Below the pieces are notes generated by a model. That model saw nothing but the letters and a program-made list of their open reading frames with translations. It did no database searches and was not told the DNA's origin. 64,000 nt of DNA from Myxococcales bacterium (lineage in GTDB: Bacteria > Myxococcota_A > Polyangia > Polyangiales > Polyangiaceae), in contig JADJQX010000008.1 of the NCBI GenBank assembly GCA_016712525.1, positions 806,001-870,000 on the forward strand, in the 5' to 3' direction. The first letter of the stretch is position 1, and every line of letters begins with the position of its first letter. Shown here one piece after another: positions 33,841 through 44,574 of this stretch. The position numbers and the translations under genes are program-made.

Positions 33841-35493
33841 ATGGCGGAGCCCTCCCCCTACCCCGATCTGCTGCACCCCGAGGCCGCGTGCCGGATCGAC
33901 GAGGAGCGCACCCGCCTCGCGCTGGGCCTCGCCTTCACGAGCGGCGTCTCGGGGGGCCTCTTCGCCGAGGCCCTCGCCGACGTACGACTCGCGCCTTCGC
34001 CGTTCCACCCGGACGGCTTCGAGGACGACCTCTTCGTGCCGACCTTCGTCGCGAACGCGTTCTCGATCACGGTGGACGGGACGCGCGCGGTGCTCTCGAC
34101 GAAGCTCCTCACGAGGCTCGTCACGCACCCTCCGTCGGACCCACGCGCGGCCGCGCAGAGGCGCGCGATCTTGCGGGAGCTCTCCGAGCGGCCCGAGCTC
34201 CGGGAGGCCGCGACCTCGCTCTACGTGCGGCTCTGCCGCCTGCGGGGGCTCGTCGAGGGCGCGACCGGCACCGGCAAGCTCGATCCCACGCGGCGCCAGC
34301 TCGACATCCTCACCCTCCTCCGCGAGATCGTCGAGGGCGCGGCCACGGGCTTCGCGACGGCGACGTCCGCGTTGTCGCGCATCGCCGCTTTCGGCGCTCG
34401 TGTTCGCGAGGGCGAGCCCTTCCGCTCGATGGTGGATCTGCTCTCGTACGACGAGAACATGGCGACGCTGACGTTGGCGGTGGGCATCGGCGCCGACGGC
34501 CGCATTCGCGCGCTCGCCATCCGCGACGTGGCGACGAACCCCGAGAACCCCTTCACGAGCTCGCCGCTCCGCCGCTTTCTCGCGAAGCTCGAGCTCTTCG
34601 TCCGCGGGTATTCCTTCTCCGACGGCGAGGTGATGGCGCGGCTCGTCGACGCGGTCTACTCGGGGATCGACGACGAGCTCCCGAAGCTCGTCCAGCTCAT
34701 GGGGGATCTCGAGCTCTTGCTCGGCGCGATGGGCTTCCGCGACGCGGCGACGGCCGCAGGGCTCGACACGTGCCTCCCCGAGGTGGCGAGCCCCGACGAG
34801 CCTCGCGAAATGGAGCAGCTCTGGAACCCGTTCTTGCTCACGGCGAGCACGGCCTCGGGGGCGGCGCCACGGGTCGTTCCGTGCGATCTCGTCGTCGATC
34901 GCCACACGCGCACCGTGCTCGTGACGGGGCCGAACTCGGGAGGAAAAACACGGCTGCTCCAGTCGATCGGAATCTCTCAGCTCCTCGCACAATGTGGGCT
35001 GTTCGTCCCGGCTCGGCGCGCGCGGATCGCGCCGGTGTCGGGCCTCGTCGTGTCGCTCATCCAAGAGACTCGCGCCGACCAATCGGAGGGCAGGCTCGGG
35101 ACCGAGCTCCTTCGCATCCGAACGCTCTTCGAGAACCTCGCGCCGGGCTCGATGGTCATCCTCGACGAGCTCTGCTCGGGCACGAACCCGTCCGAGGGCG
35201 AGGAGATCTTCGAGCTCGTGCTGCGGATGCTCGAGGGCCTCTCCCCGCACGCCTTCATCACGACGCATTTCCTCGCGTTCGCGAGCCGGCTCGAGGCCGC
35301 GGGGGACATCTCGGCGCTGCGCTTCCTCCAGGTCGAGCTCGGGCCGACCCAAACGCCGACGTACCAGTTCCGGCCGGGGGTCGCGCGGACGTCGCTCGCG
35401 GGCCGCGCCGCCGAACGCCTCGGCGTCACACGCACGCAGCTCGAGGCGCTCGTTTCGCGCAGCCTGGGGCGGACCGCCGAGCCCGACCGATGA
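33841..35493 (+). CDS. MutS-related ATPase (core and clamp plus ATPase only)
   Basis: A 550-residue MutS-family protein. It has the ABC-type ATPase with Walker A GPNSGGKT (near 363-370), Walker B MVILDEL followed by CSGTNPSEGEEIF, and FITTHFL. The N-terminal 350 residues are helical, like the core and lever region. The mismatch-recognition domain with the F-x-E motif is absent. This resembles short MutS-like proteins rather than MutS1, and it is also unlike MutS2, since no Smr tail is visible. Its job may be DNA-structure processing. The ATGA overlap couples it to an unknown membrane-anchored protein. Confidence 0.9.
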   Translation: MAEPSPYPDLLHPEAACRIDEERTRLALGLAFTSGVSGGLFAEALADVRLAPSPFHPDGFEDDLFVPTFVANAFSITVDGTRAVLSTKLLTRLVTHPPSDPRAAAQRRAILRELSERPELREAATSLYVRLCRLRGLVEGATGTGKLDPTRRQLDILTLLREIVEGAATGFATATSALSRIAAFGARVREGEPFRSMVDLLSYDENMATLTLAVGIGADGRIRALAIRDVATNPENPFTSSPLRRFLAKLELFVRGYSFSDGEVMARLVDAVYSGIDDELPKLVQLMGDLELLLGAMGFRDAATAAGLDTCLPEVASPDEPREMEQLWNPFLLTASTASGAAPRVVPCDLVVDRHTRTVLVTGPNSGGKTRLLQSIGISQLLAQCGLFVPARRARIAPVSGLVVSLIQETRADQSEGRLGTELLRIRTLFENLAPGSMVILDELCSGTNPSEGEEIFELVLRMLEGLSPHAFITTHFLAFASRLEAAGDISALRFLQVELGPTQTPTYQFRPGVARTSLAGRAAERLGVTRTQLEALVSRSLGRTAEPDR

Positions 35494-36479
35494 CGACCTT
35501 CCTCGTCCAGAAGAAGATGCACCCGGCGCTCGCCGCGCGGATCGAGGCGAGCGTTCGCGGAGAGAACGACCGACGCACGAGGGAGCGCGGCGCGCGACGA
35601 GGCACGGCCATCGCGCGGGTGATGGTCCTCGCGGCGGCTCTCGTGACGGGGCGAGCCTGCCTCTCGCTTCGAGCCCGAGAGACGAGCGAGCTCGACGCGA
35701 GCCGAAACGCCCTGGTCACCGACGTGCGCGCCAAGGCGGCTGCCCTCGGCGACGGGGGCCGCGAGGTCGTCGCGCGTGTGCTTCCGATCCTGGCGCGGAG
35801 CGCGGCGAGCCCGAGCCCCGACCTCGTCGCGCCGGAGGTCGTCGGGGCCGGTCTCGGCGCCGTGCTCGCGCGCCCCGCCATCTACGTGCGCGGTCCCACG
35901 TCCGCCTTCGTGGACGAGCAGACCACGCTCGCGGCCGCACGAGCGAGCCGAAAGGACCCGTTCGTCGTGTGCCTCGTCGATCCGCCGGCGTCCAGCGACG
36001 AGAAGGCCATCCTCGATCATACGCGTGCAGTTTACATGGGTGGGGGCGAGGCACGCACGCGCACCGTGTCCCACCTGTCGGACGCCATGCTCGGCTTGCC
36101 GTACCTCGCCGAGTCGTTCGTCGAGAAAGCCCGCACCGCGAAGACCGTGCAGGAGGTCGGGGCGCTCCGCCGCTCGTTCGAGAAGGCCCCCACCGACGCC
36201 GCGATCACGGCCTCGCGCGCCGAGATCGTGATCGCCGCGATCGACGAGCCGGGCACGGGCGGAGGCCCCACGGAGCTCGACGGAGAGCGGGCCCACGAGG
36301 TGCGCGTGATCGTCACGGAGCTCCGCACCGGGCGCGACCTTCTGCGGCTCAGGCGGCCGGTCGACCCGGCGTGGATGTCGTCGACGGCGCGCGTCGTCTA
36401 CGCGAGCGGCATGGACGGGTGCCGCCTGGCCCTCGACGTGCGGAAGGCCGTCGTCGCGGCCTCGCCGAAGGCCCCGTGA
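35490..36479 (+). CDS. Single-TM protein, unknown, coupled to MutS-like gene
   Basis: A 329-residue protein starting within the stop of the MutS-like gene (ATGA). A basic N-terminus precedes one TM segment (about 42-60). The large remaining part is extracytoplasmic or soluble alpha/beta, with LRARETSELDASRN, LARPAIYVRGPTSAFVDE and FVVCLVDPPA. No family is recognised. The tight coupling suggests the two proteins are needed together, but the combination with a DNA-type ATPase is hard to interpret. Confidence 0.72.
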   Translation: MTTFLVQKKMHPALAARIEASVRGENDRRTRERGARRGTAIARVMVLAAALVTGRACLSLRARETSELDASRNALVTDVRAKAAALGDGGREVVARVLPILARSAASPSPDLVAPEVVGAGLGAVLARPAIYVRGPTSAFVDEQTTLAAARASRKDPFVVCLVDPPASSDEKAILDHTRAVYMGGGEARTRTVSHLSDAMLGLPYLAESFVEKARTAKTVQEVGALRRSFEKAPTDAAITASRAEIVIAAIDEPGTGGGPTELDGERAHEVRVIVTELRTGRDLLRLRRPVDPAWMSSTARVVYASGMDGCRLALDVRKAVVAASPKAP

Positions 36480-36545
36480 GCGCGGGCTCACGCGGAAAAA
36501 AAAGCCAACTTTGCGAAACGAGAGACGCGCTCGATCGGCCTCGGC

Positions 36546-37298
36546 TCAGAGCGTGAGCTCGCGGGCGAGGTCGAGGCAGCTCAAGATGCCGACGACCTCC
36601 CGGTTCTCGACGACGAGGAGGCGACGCACGTTCATGCGGAGCGCTTGGGCGGCCGCGCGGTACACGGGCGTCGAGGCCGCGAAGCAGATCGTCTCGTAGC
36701 TCATGACCTCTTCGACGGGCCGGGCGCGGAGCGCGGCCGGGAGCCTGCGTGACGCGAGGGCCTCGGCGTGGGTGAACACGCCGATCGGGTGCTCACCGTC
36801 GACCACGACGAGCCCGTGCACGTTCGCCTCGGAGAGCTTCTCGACCGCGGCGTCGACGGTCGTGTCGAGGTCGATCGTGAGCACGTCTCGCGTCATGATT
36901 TCCGAAAGTTTTCGCGCAGATCGGGCCTTCTCGACGTGGGGCAGCACGTCCCGCGTCGACAAGACGCCGACCACGCGATCGTCCTCGACGACGACGAGAC
37001 GGTGCACCTTGGCCGAGACCATCGCGCGTGTCGCCTCGACGAGAGAAGCACCCGGGTTCGTGGTGACGACCGGGGAACGCATGCAGTCTGCAGCCGTTCG
37101 AGGGAGGTCTCCGTCGCGGGGACCCGCGAGATCGCGAACGAGGTCGGTCGTCGACACGATGCCCACGAGCCTGCCCTCGCGGAGCACGGGCACGGCCGAC
37201 ACGGAGCGCTGCTCGACGAGCGCGAGCACCTCCCCCGTGGTGGCGGAAACGTCGACGAAGATCGCAGGGTGGGTCATCGAGTCTCGGACGACGGACAT
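36546..37298 (-). CDS. Protein with four CBS motifs
   Basis: A 250-residue protein consisting of four consecutive CBS motifs (two Bateman modules). The first pair covers about 10-125 (VSAVPVLREGRLVGIVSTTD, HRLVVVEDDRVVGVLSTRD). The second covers about 130-250 (VHGLVVVDGEHPIGVFTHAE, VRRLLVVENREVVGILSCLD). There is no catalytic domain, so it should be a free-standing adenosyl-ligand sensor. It is divergent from the FKBP gene. Confidence 0.93.
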   Translation of the reverse strand: MSVVRDSMTHPAIFVDVSATTGEVLALVEQRSVSAVPVLREGRLVGIVSTTDLVRDLAGPRDGDLPRTAADCMRSPVVTTNPGASLVEATRAMVSAKVHRLVVVEDDRVVGVLSTRDVLPHVEKARSARKLSEIMTRDVLTIDLDTTVDAAVEKLSEANVHGLVVVDGEHPIGVFTHAEALASRRLPAALRARPVEEVMSYETICFAASTPVYRAAAQALRMNVRRLLVVENREVVGILSCLDLARELTL

Positions 37299-37446
37299 GG
37301 GTGCACCTTAGCCGAACCGCGTGGCCGGGAAAGCCCAAGCCTCGACGCGGCCCCATTGCGACCGGGGGTGGTTTCGGACGATAGTCGCGAAATCGGGCCG
37401 CTCGCCGAAGGTCGACGGGCAGCGCCATCGAAGGGAAACGAACGTC

Positions 37447-37773
37447 ATGAGCCAGCTCCAATGCGAAACCTTGCGTGAAGGAAACGGCGCCGTCGCGACC
37501 GCGGGGCAGACCGTGACCGTGCACTACGTCGGCACGCTGACCGACGGAAAAAAGTTCGACAGCTCCCGCGACCGCGGGCAGGGCTTCACGTTCCGCCTCG
37601 GCGCCGGCCAGGTCATCCAAGGCTGGGACAAGGGCGTGGCCGGCATGAAGATCGGCGAGCTCCGCAAGCTCACCATCCCGAGCGACATGGCCTACGGCGC
37701 CGGAGGGTTTCCGCCGGTCATCCCGCCGAACGCGACGCTCGTGTTCGAGGTCGAGCTGCTCGGCCTTAAGTAG
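37447..37773 (+). CDS. FKBP-type peptidyl-prolyl isomerase
   Basis: A 108-residue single FKBP domain that catalyses cis-trans isomerisation of proline bonds. The core pattern is VTVHYVGTLTDGKKFDSS, then GQVIQGWDKGVAGMKIGE, the LTIPSDMAYG segment and IPPNATLVFEVELL. There is no signal peptide, so it is cytoplasmic. The start MSQLQCETL is preceded by GAAGGG. A two-part terminator follows. Confidence 0.96.
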   Translation: MSQLQCETLREGNGAVATAGQTVTVHYVGTLTDGKKFDSSRDRGQGFTFRLGAGQVIQGWDKGVAGMKIGELRKLTIPSDMAYGAGGFPPVIPPNATLVFEVELLGLK

Positions 37774-37777
37774 GCGC

Positions 37778-37836
37778 GTCACCCGAACGGGTGACACCAC
37801 GACTCCCCAAAGCCTCGGCCGCCCGGCCGGGGCTTT
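37778..37836 (+). terminator. Double hairpin terminator after FKBP gene
   Basis: First hairpin: GTCACCC (37778-37784) pairs with GGGTGAC (37789-37795) around GAAC. Second hairpin: AAAGCCTCGGCCG (37809-37821) pairs with CGGCCGGGGCTTT (37824-37836), with one G-T wobble. The second arm ends in TTT, so this is a strong candidate for transcription termination. Confidence 0.8.
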
Positions 37837-37908
37837 CGTGCATTTCAGGCAGGACGGTCGCTTCGCGTTTGGCAGAGCTTTGGGCCGAAGGTAGCCTCGA
37901 CCGCCGAC

Positions 37909-38979
37909 ATGAACCGCTCCCTCCTCAAGCTCCTCCTCGTGCTCTCGGCCCTCGCGCTCGCGACGACGGCCACCGGGTGCAAGAAATTCAAGAAGACGCC
38001 GGCCGACGCGGGCGCCGCCCCCACCGCCGGAGACGACGGCGAAGGCGACACGGAGACCGACGACGACAAGAACGACGAGAAGCTCTCCATGAAGGTGGGC
38101 GAGTACATCCGCAACTGCATGAACACCATGTCGTCGCCGATTTACCGCTCGCGCCGCATGTACGCGTCGTGGGCGCCGAAGTCGGGCCCGACAGGCAGAG
38201 AGCGCGTCATCCTGGGCATCCCCAAGGTGTCCGGCTCGTCGCGCTGCCAGACGGCCGTCACCAAAGCCAAGAGCATGCCCCCGGACGACAAGAGCCTCGA
38301 GGAGGTCGGCCAGCGCTACGCGAAGGCCGTGGTCGCGGCCGAGGCCGTCATCAACGAGGCGAACACGTACTACGATCAGAAAAACTACAAGGACGACAAG
38401 TTCGCGAAGGGCAAAGAGATCCACACCCGCCTCGTCGCCGCGTTCGACGAGTTCATGAAGGCCGACAAAGAGATCCACACGAGCGTGGGCGCCATCACGA
38501 AGCCCCTCGCGCAGCGCCAGCTCGCCCGCATCGAGAAGGAAGAGGGCAAGAAGTTCCGCTGGCACCGCCGCAACGTGCTCAACATCGCGCGCGAGCTCGT
38601 CGAGACGGGCGACCCGGCCGACGAGAACGACGAGGTCGCGTACACGGACTACGACACCGAGTTCAAGAGCTTCGAGGCCGCGCTGACGGGTCTCCGCGAC
38701 TACGGCAGCCTGAAGCGCGCCGACCTCTCGAACACCAAGAAGGCGCGCATCGGCGCGTCCCTCGCGTACGACAACTTCATGCGGGCCGCCGACGACTTCT
38801 TGAAGGAGTCGCGCGAGTACGGCCGCTGCCTCCGCGACGCGCCGGCCTCGGCCAAGACGAAGGACGGCAAGGTCGACCTCGACAAGCTCCCGCGCTGCGC
38901 GGACGGCGGCACCCGTGAGTTCGGCGACAAGTACGACAAGTTCATCGTCACCTCGAACGCCAACAGCTTCCCCTGGTGA
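37909..38979 (+). CDS. DUF3829 family lipoprotein
   Basis: A 356-residue lipoprotein with a signal ending in ATGC (Cys24). An acidic, Asp/Glu-rich linker (about 35-57) precedes a helical DUF3829 domain: MKVGEYIRNCMNTMSSPIYR near the start, KAVVAAEAVINEANTYYDQK, and a later FEAALTGLRDYGSLKR. DUF3829 proteins (YiiG-like) are envelope lipoproteins of unknown role. A robust terminator follows. Confidence 0.86.
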   Translation: MNRSLLKLLLVLSALALATTATGCKKFKKTPADAGAAPTAGDDGEGDTETDDDKNDEKLSMKVGEYIRNCMNTMSSPIYRSRRMYASWAPKSGPTGRERVILGIPKVSGSSRCQTAVTKAKSMPPDDKSLEEVGQRYAKAVVAAEAVINEANTYYDQKNYKDDKFAKGKEIHTRLVAAFDEFMKADKEIHTSVGAITKPLAQRQLARIEKEEGKKFRWHRRNVLNIARELVETGDPADENDEVAYTDYDTEFKSFEAALTGLRDYGSLKRADLSNTKKARIGASLAYDNFMRAADDFLKESREYGRCLRDAPASAKTKDGKVDLDKLPRCADGGTREFGDKYDKFIVTSNANSFPW

Positions 38980-39017
38980 CGCAGAGGCCGCTTCCTCGGA
39001 AAAGAGCGGCGATGGCC

Positions 39018-39059
39018 CGGCGGGCGTTCCTCACATGAGGGGCGCCCGTCGCCTTTTTT
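39018..39059 (+). terminator. Intrinsic terminator after DUF3829 gene
   Basis: CGGCGGGCG (39018-39026) pairs with CGCCCGTCG (39043-39051), with one G-T wobble. An inner stem CCTC/GAGG lies in the loop, and TTTTTT (39054-39059) follows two bases later. It is plus-strand oriented, directly downstream of the lipoprotein gene. Confidence 0.88.
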
Positions 39060-39256
39060 CCTACATTGGGCCTTCAGGGCATCGTGAATCCGCCCCCGGG
39101 CCCGCGCATCGCTAGAGAGAGTGAAGGCACGATCGCACGCCGAAAGTGGACGGGAGCGGTCAGGCCTGAGACCATGAAGGAAGGTTCGACGTCTCCCATG
39201 GTGCGCCTCCCGATTCTCTTGCCTCACGCCTCCGTCGGCGCCTCTCCGAGGGCCGC

Positions 39257-41056
<1,800 letters not shown>

Positions 41057-41132
41057 GCCGCGCGCCTTCGGAACGTACCCGAGAGGGAGCCTCGTGCGCG
41101 CGGCGCGGGCGTAGGCTACTCTCTACCGAAAC

Positions 41133-42074
41133 ATGCGCTTACGCTTGGCCTTCGGTCTCACGGTCGCCTTCGCCACCACTGCCGCCCTCGCTTCGTTCGC
41201 CGGCTGCTCGTCGCCCGAAATCCAGAAGCCACCTCCGCTCGTCGTCGCGGACGACGACGCCGCTGGTCGCGACTCGGCGCCGCCGCCCGTCGAGCTCGAC
41301 TCGGCGCTCCCGCAGACCGACGCGACCGTCACGTCGGGCGCGGTGTACCTGCACACGGGCAAGACCCTCTTCCTGTTCGAGCCTTACGGCAAAACCCTCA
41401 AAAAGATTGGGGATTTTAGCTGCCTTGGCACCGGAACCTTCTCCGAGGTCGGAGACATCGCGGTGAACCGCGACGGAGAGATCTACGGCACCACGCTCGA
41501 CGACACCTTCATCAAGATCGACCCGCTCACCGCGTCGTGCACGGTCATCGCGCCCGAGCGCCCGGGCGTGCGCTTCCCGAACTCGCTCTCGTTCGTCCCT
41601 CGCGGCACGCTCGACCCGGCGAACGACGCGCTCGTCGGATACTTCGACGACGAGTACGTCCGCATCGACGTGACGACGGGCAAGGTCACGTCGGTCGGCT
41701 TCTTGAACCCACGCGACGCGTCGACCACCTACGAGTCGTCGGGCGATATCGTCTCGGTCGGACAAGACCGCACCTACCTCAGCGCGAAGACGTACCGCGG
41801 CGGCTCCGAGGTCGACGGCGGCGACGTGATCGTCCGCTTCGATCCCAAGACGGGGCAGCGCATCGCCGTGACGGGAAGCACCAACCGCACCAACATCTGG
41901 GGCATGGGCTACTGGGCCGGCGTCGCGTACGGGTTCACGTCCAAGGGAGAGGCCGTCGCGATCGATCCGGCCTCGGGCGCGTCGACGCCCATCCCGCTCG
42001 ATGCCGGAGGAGCCACGTCCCGTCAGGGCGTCTTCTACGGCGCAGGCTCCACCACCGTGGCGCCGACCCGATGA
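41133..42074 (+). CDS. Propeller-like lipoprotein, copy 1
   Basis: A 313-residue lipoprotein (lipobox FAGC, Cys25) with an Asp/Ala/Pro linker. The mature domain consists of about six repeats that read like blades: LFLFEPYGKTLKKIGDF, DIAVNRDGEIYGTTLDDTF, RIDVTTGKVTSVGFL, then VIVRFDPKTGQRIAVTG. The stop overlaps the start of a second, similar gene (ATGA). The two are products of a tandem duplication. A role in binding ligands or partners at the cell surface is plausible only from fold. Confidence 0.78.
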   Translation: MRLRLAFGLTVAFATTAALASFAGCSSPEIQKPPPLVVADDDAAGRDSAPPPVELDSALPQTDATVTSGAVYLHTGKTLFLFEPYGKTLKKIGDFSCLGTGTFSEVGDIAVNRDGEIYGTTLDDTFIKIDPLTASCTVIAPERPGVRFPNSLSFVPRGTLDPANDALVGYFDDEYVRIDVTTGKVTSVGFLNPRDASTTYESSGDIVSVGQDRTYLSAKTYRGGSEVDGGDVIVRFDPKTGQRIAVTGSTNRTNIWGMGYWAGVAYGFTSKGEAVAIDPASGASTPIPLDAGGATSRQGVFYGAGSTTVAPTR

Positions 42075-43024
42075 GCGCCATGCGACGCCTTCTCCTCCGC
42101 GGCACCTTCGTGCTCGTCGGCAGCGCCATTCCCGTGGCGTACATCGCGTCGTTCGCCGGCTGCTCGAGCGACACGAAGCCCGGCCCTCCGCCACTCGTGG
42201 TCTCCGACGACGACGCCGCCAAAGGCGACGCCAAGCCCACCGATCCGCCCGACACGGCCCTCCCCCCGCCCGCGGACGGCGGCCTCCAAGGCACCATTTT
42301 CACGCAGACCGGGCGTGACCTTCACATCTACGACCCGTACGCGCGCACGCTCAAACGCATCGGCTCTTTCAGCTGTCTCCCGTCCGAGGACGTCATGCTC
42401 GACATCGCGGTCGACCGCGACTCGAACATCTACGGCGCGACCCTCGACGACCGCTTCGTGCGCATCGATCCCGTGACCGCGCAGTGCACCATCGTGAGGA
42501 CCGGGACCGGGCTCGACTACCCGATCTTGCTCGCCTTCGTGCCTCGCGGCACGCTCGACCCGGCGAACGACGCCCTCGTGGGCTTCGACTTCGACGACAA
42601 CTACCTCCGCATCGACACGACCACGGGCGCCATCACCAAGGTCGGGACGCTAAATCCACCCGACGCGAGCACACCGTACGCGGCCTCGGGCGACCTCATC
42701 GCCGCCGGCCCGAACGGCATGTTCCTCACCGCCACGATCCCAGGGATCCCGCGTGACGCCGGCGACTCGTTCGTGAAGTTCGATCCCAAGACGGGGCGTC
42801 GCCTCGCGCTCGTCGGCCAGACGGGCTACGACCGCCTCTTCGGCCTCGGGTATTGGGGCGGGAAGATCTTCGGCTTCACCACCCCGGGGGACATCCTTCA
42901 GCTCGACCCCAAGACCGCCAAAGCGACGCTCGTACGGCGCGTCGACGCGGGCCCCGACGCCGGCACCGTGTTCTACGGGGCGGGCTCCACCACCGTCGCC
43001 CCCGAGACGCCCGTCGTCCCATAA
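42071..43024 (+). CDS. Propeller-like lipoprotein, copy 2
   Basis: A 317-residue paralogue of the preceding gene, starting within its stop codon (ATGA). The lipobox is FAGC with Cys31. The blade-type phrases repeat those of copy 1: PYARTLKRIGSFSC, PRGTLDPANDALVGF, the RIDTTTGAITKVGTL repeat, and KFDPKTGRRLALVG. The shared stretches, including PRGTLDPANDALVG in both copies, show they are sister genes. The second diverges most in the N-terminal linker. Both are likely translated together as a pair. Confidence 0.78.
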   Translation: MSAMRRLLLRGTFVLVGSAIPVAYIASFAGCSSDTKPGPPPLVVSDDDAAKGDAKPTDPPDTALPPPADGGLQGTIFTQTGRDLHIYDPYARTLKRIGSFSCLPSEDVMLDIAVDRDSNIYGATLDDRFVRIDPVTAQCTIVRTGTGLDYPILLAFVPRGTLDPANDALVGFDFDDNYLRIDTTTGAITKVGTLNPPDASTPYAASGDLIAAGPNGMFLTATIPGIPRDAGDSFVKFDPKTGRRLALVGQTGYDRLFGLGYWGGKIFGFTTPGDILQLDPKTAKATLVRRVDAGPDAGTVFYGAGSTTVAPETPVVP

Positions 43025-43036
43025 ATCATCGAAACA

Positions 43037-43858
43037 TCAGGGGAATTGGGCGGCCCCAGCGTGGGTCGTAGCGGGGGTGATGGTGCCCGGGAGCGTGTCG
43101 AGCAGCACGGCGCCGTTCGAGCCCGTTACGCGGAGCTTGAGGCCACCGGGCTGATCGCCCACGCCCTTCTCGACGACGAAGAAGTTGTACGTCTTGCGGG
43201 GGATGTCGACGTAGGCGCCCGCGCGCTCGTACTCGAGCTTGGCGACCGGCACCTTGTGGTTTCGCACTTGGATGGCGGTGTAAAACTTCGAGCTGCCCTC
43301 TTTGATGCGGTAGGCGACGGGGCCCGTCACGGCGCACGGGACGATGCGCCACGTGATGGGGACACGCCCGCGCGAGAGCGGCGCGATCTTCTCGAAGGCG
43401 CTCCTCGACAGATCGACGTCCCCCTTTTTGCAGCCCGGGCAGCTATCGACGACACGCACGGTGATGGTCGCGTTCGGCCCCGTGACCGTGAGACAGGCGC
43501 CGCACGTCGCGCTGCCGGCGTAGTCGGTAAGGTTGAGCGCCGCCACCATAAGGTCCTGGGGAGACGGGTCGAAGCTGCAGTTCCCGCTGCCGTCGGCGGC
43601 GTAGTAGGTGGCCTCCCCGGCCTGCTCGGTTCCGAGAGGCACGGGCGCGGGAGGAGGGCCCGAGTCGCCCGTGGGGGACGAGCCCGTCGCCGTAGGGCTC
43701 GGCGTAGGCACGACCGCGCCGTCCTCGAGCAAGGTCCCACCGTCCTCGAGGGGTGTCCCGGTGGGCGTCTCCGGCTCGGCGCCGCCGCACGCCACGGCCC
43801 CGAGCACGACCACGAGAGACGAGAGGACGCGGACCACGAGCGGCGAAGAGAGGCGCAT
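43037..43858 (-). CDS. Expansin-like lipoprotein
   Basis: A 273-residue secreted lipoprotein (lipobox AVAC, Cys24) with a Thr/Pro-rich linker. The expansin N-domain (about 75-170) shows GEATYYAADGSGNCSF, an internal AALNLTDYAGSATCGAC segment and VRVVDSCPGC followed by DVDLSRSAFEKIA, a double-psi beta-barrel like that of glycoside hydrolase 45. The C-domain (about 175-273) is the carbohydrate-binding type, with the YRIKEGSSKFYTAIQVRN segment and a Tyr-Asn-Phe-Phe end. Bacterial expansins loosen or bind cell-wall polysaccharides without hydrolysis. Confidence 0.88.
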   Translation of the reverse strand: MRLSSPLVVRVLSSLVVVLGAVACGGAEPETPTGTPLEDGGTLLEDGAVVPTPSPTATGSSPTGDSGPPPAPVPLGTEQAGEATYYAADGSGNCSFDPSPQDLMVAALNLTDYAGSATCGACLTVTGPNATITVRVVDSCPGCKKGDVDLSRSAFEKIAPLSRGRVPITWRIVPCAVTGPVAYRIKEGSSKFYTAIQVRNHKVPVAKLEYERAGAYVDIPRKTYNFFVVEKGVGDQPGGLKLRVTGSNGAVLLDTLPGTITPATTHAGAAQFP

Positions 43859-43946
43859 CGTCCCAAGGTTACCCCCAGCGCACACGGAGGGCCACGGGCA
43901 CGGCGCAGGCGCTTGGGCCAGCGCGCGGAACGTGCGATCGTGAGGC

Positions 43947-44495
43947 ATGGTCTCTCGTGCTCGCCGGCTCGTCGCCCCAACTCTCCTCGCCGTCGCCGTG
44001 GCGCTCTCCGCCTGCGCGGCCTCCACGCCCCCGGTCACGCCCGAGCCCCCGGCGGGAGCCCCCACAGGTGACGCGACGAAGGCCCAAGCTGGCGCGCAGG
44101 TCCCCTCGGCCGAGCCGCCAAAGGCCCCCGAAGCCCCTCCGCAAGACACCGCACCGAAACCCTCGGCCGACGCCCCCAAACCCGGTCAAATCACGATGGA
44201 CGACGACGACGGCTGCACCAAGATCGCCGCCGCGTTCGAACAGAAGGCTCGGCCCAAAATCAAGGAGTGCTACCGCGAAGGCAAGAAGGCGAACGCGGCG
44301 CTCGAGGGCTCCGTGCGCATCACGCTCCAGGTCGACGGCTTCGGCAAGCTCGGCCAGGCCAAAGCGCAAGAAGCCACCCTGCCCGACGCGGTCGTGAAGT
44401 GCATGGTGAAGGCCGTGCACGACACGCCGTTCGACGACGCGAGCAAGTGCAAGCGCAAGGGGATCACCCTGCCGATCCAATTCCCGAGCAAGTGA
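43947..44495 (+). CDS. Lipoprotein with AgmX/PglI-like domain
   Basis: A 182-residue lipoprotein (LSAC, Cys23) with an Ala/Pro-rich linker to about 78. The C-terminal domain contains KIKECYREGKKANAALEGSV, an LQVDGFGKL strand and a conserved VVKCMVKAVHDTPFDDA. Its Cys-Tyr, Gly-strand and second-Cys order matches the C-terminal domain of the kinase at 39257-41056. This module is found in myxobacterial motility and envelope proteins. Function is unknown. Confidence 0.78.
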   Translation: MVSRARRLVAPTLLAVAVALSACAASTPPVTPEPPAGAPTGDATKAQAGAQVPSAEPPKAPEAPPQDTAPKPSADAPKPGQITMDDDDGCTKIAAAFEQKARPKIKECYREGKKANAALEGSVRITLQVDGFGKLGQAKAQEATLPDAVVKCMVKAVHDTPFDDASKCKRKGITLPIQFPSK

Positions 44496-44574
44496 ACCAC
44501 GGCAAGAAATCACATACTTTCAATCACTTAGACTGCGTCACCGCGGCACCCCGCGGGCCCGCGCGATCGCCCAC

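Noticed and set aside
32020..35352. 1110-residue minus-strand frame including the DUF2383 gene
   Set aside because: Only the last 159 residues are the real DUF2383 gene; the remainder runs antisense to the methyltransferase and MutS-like genes.
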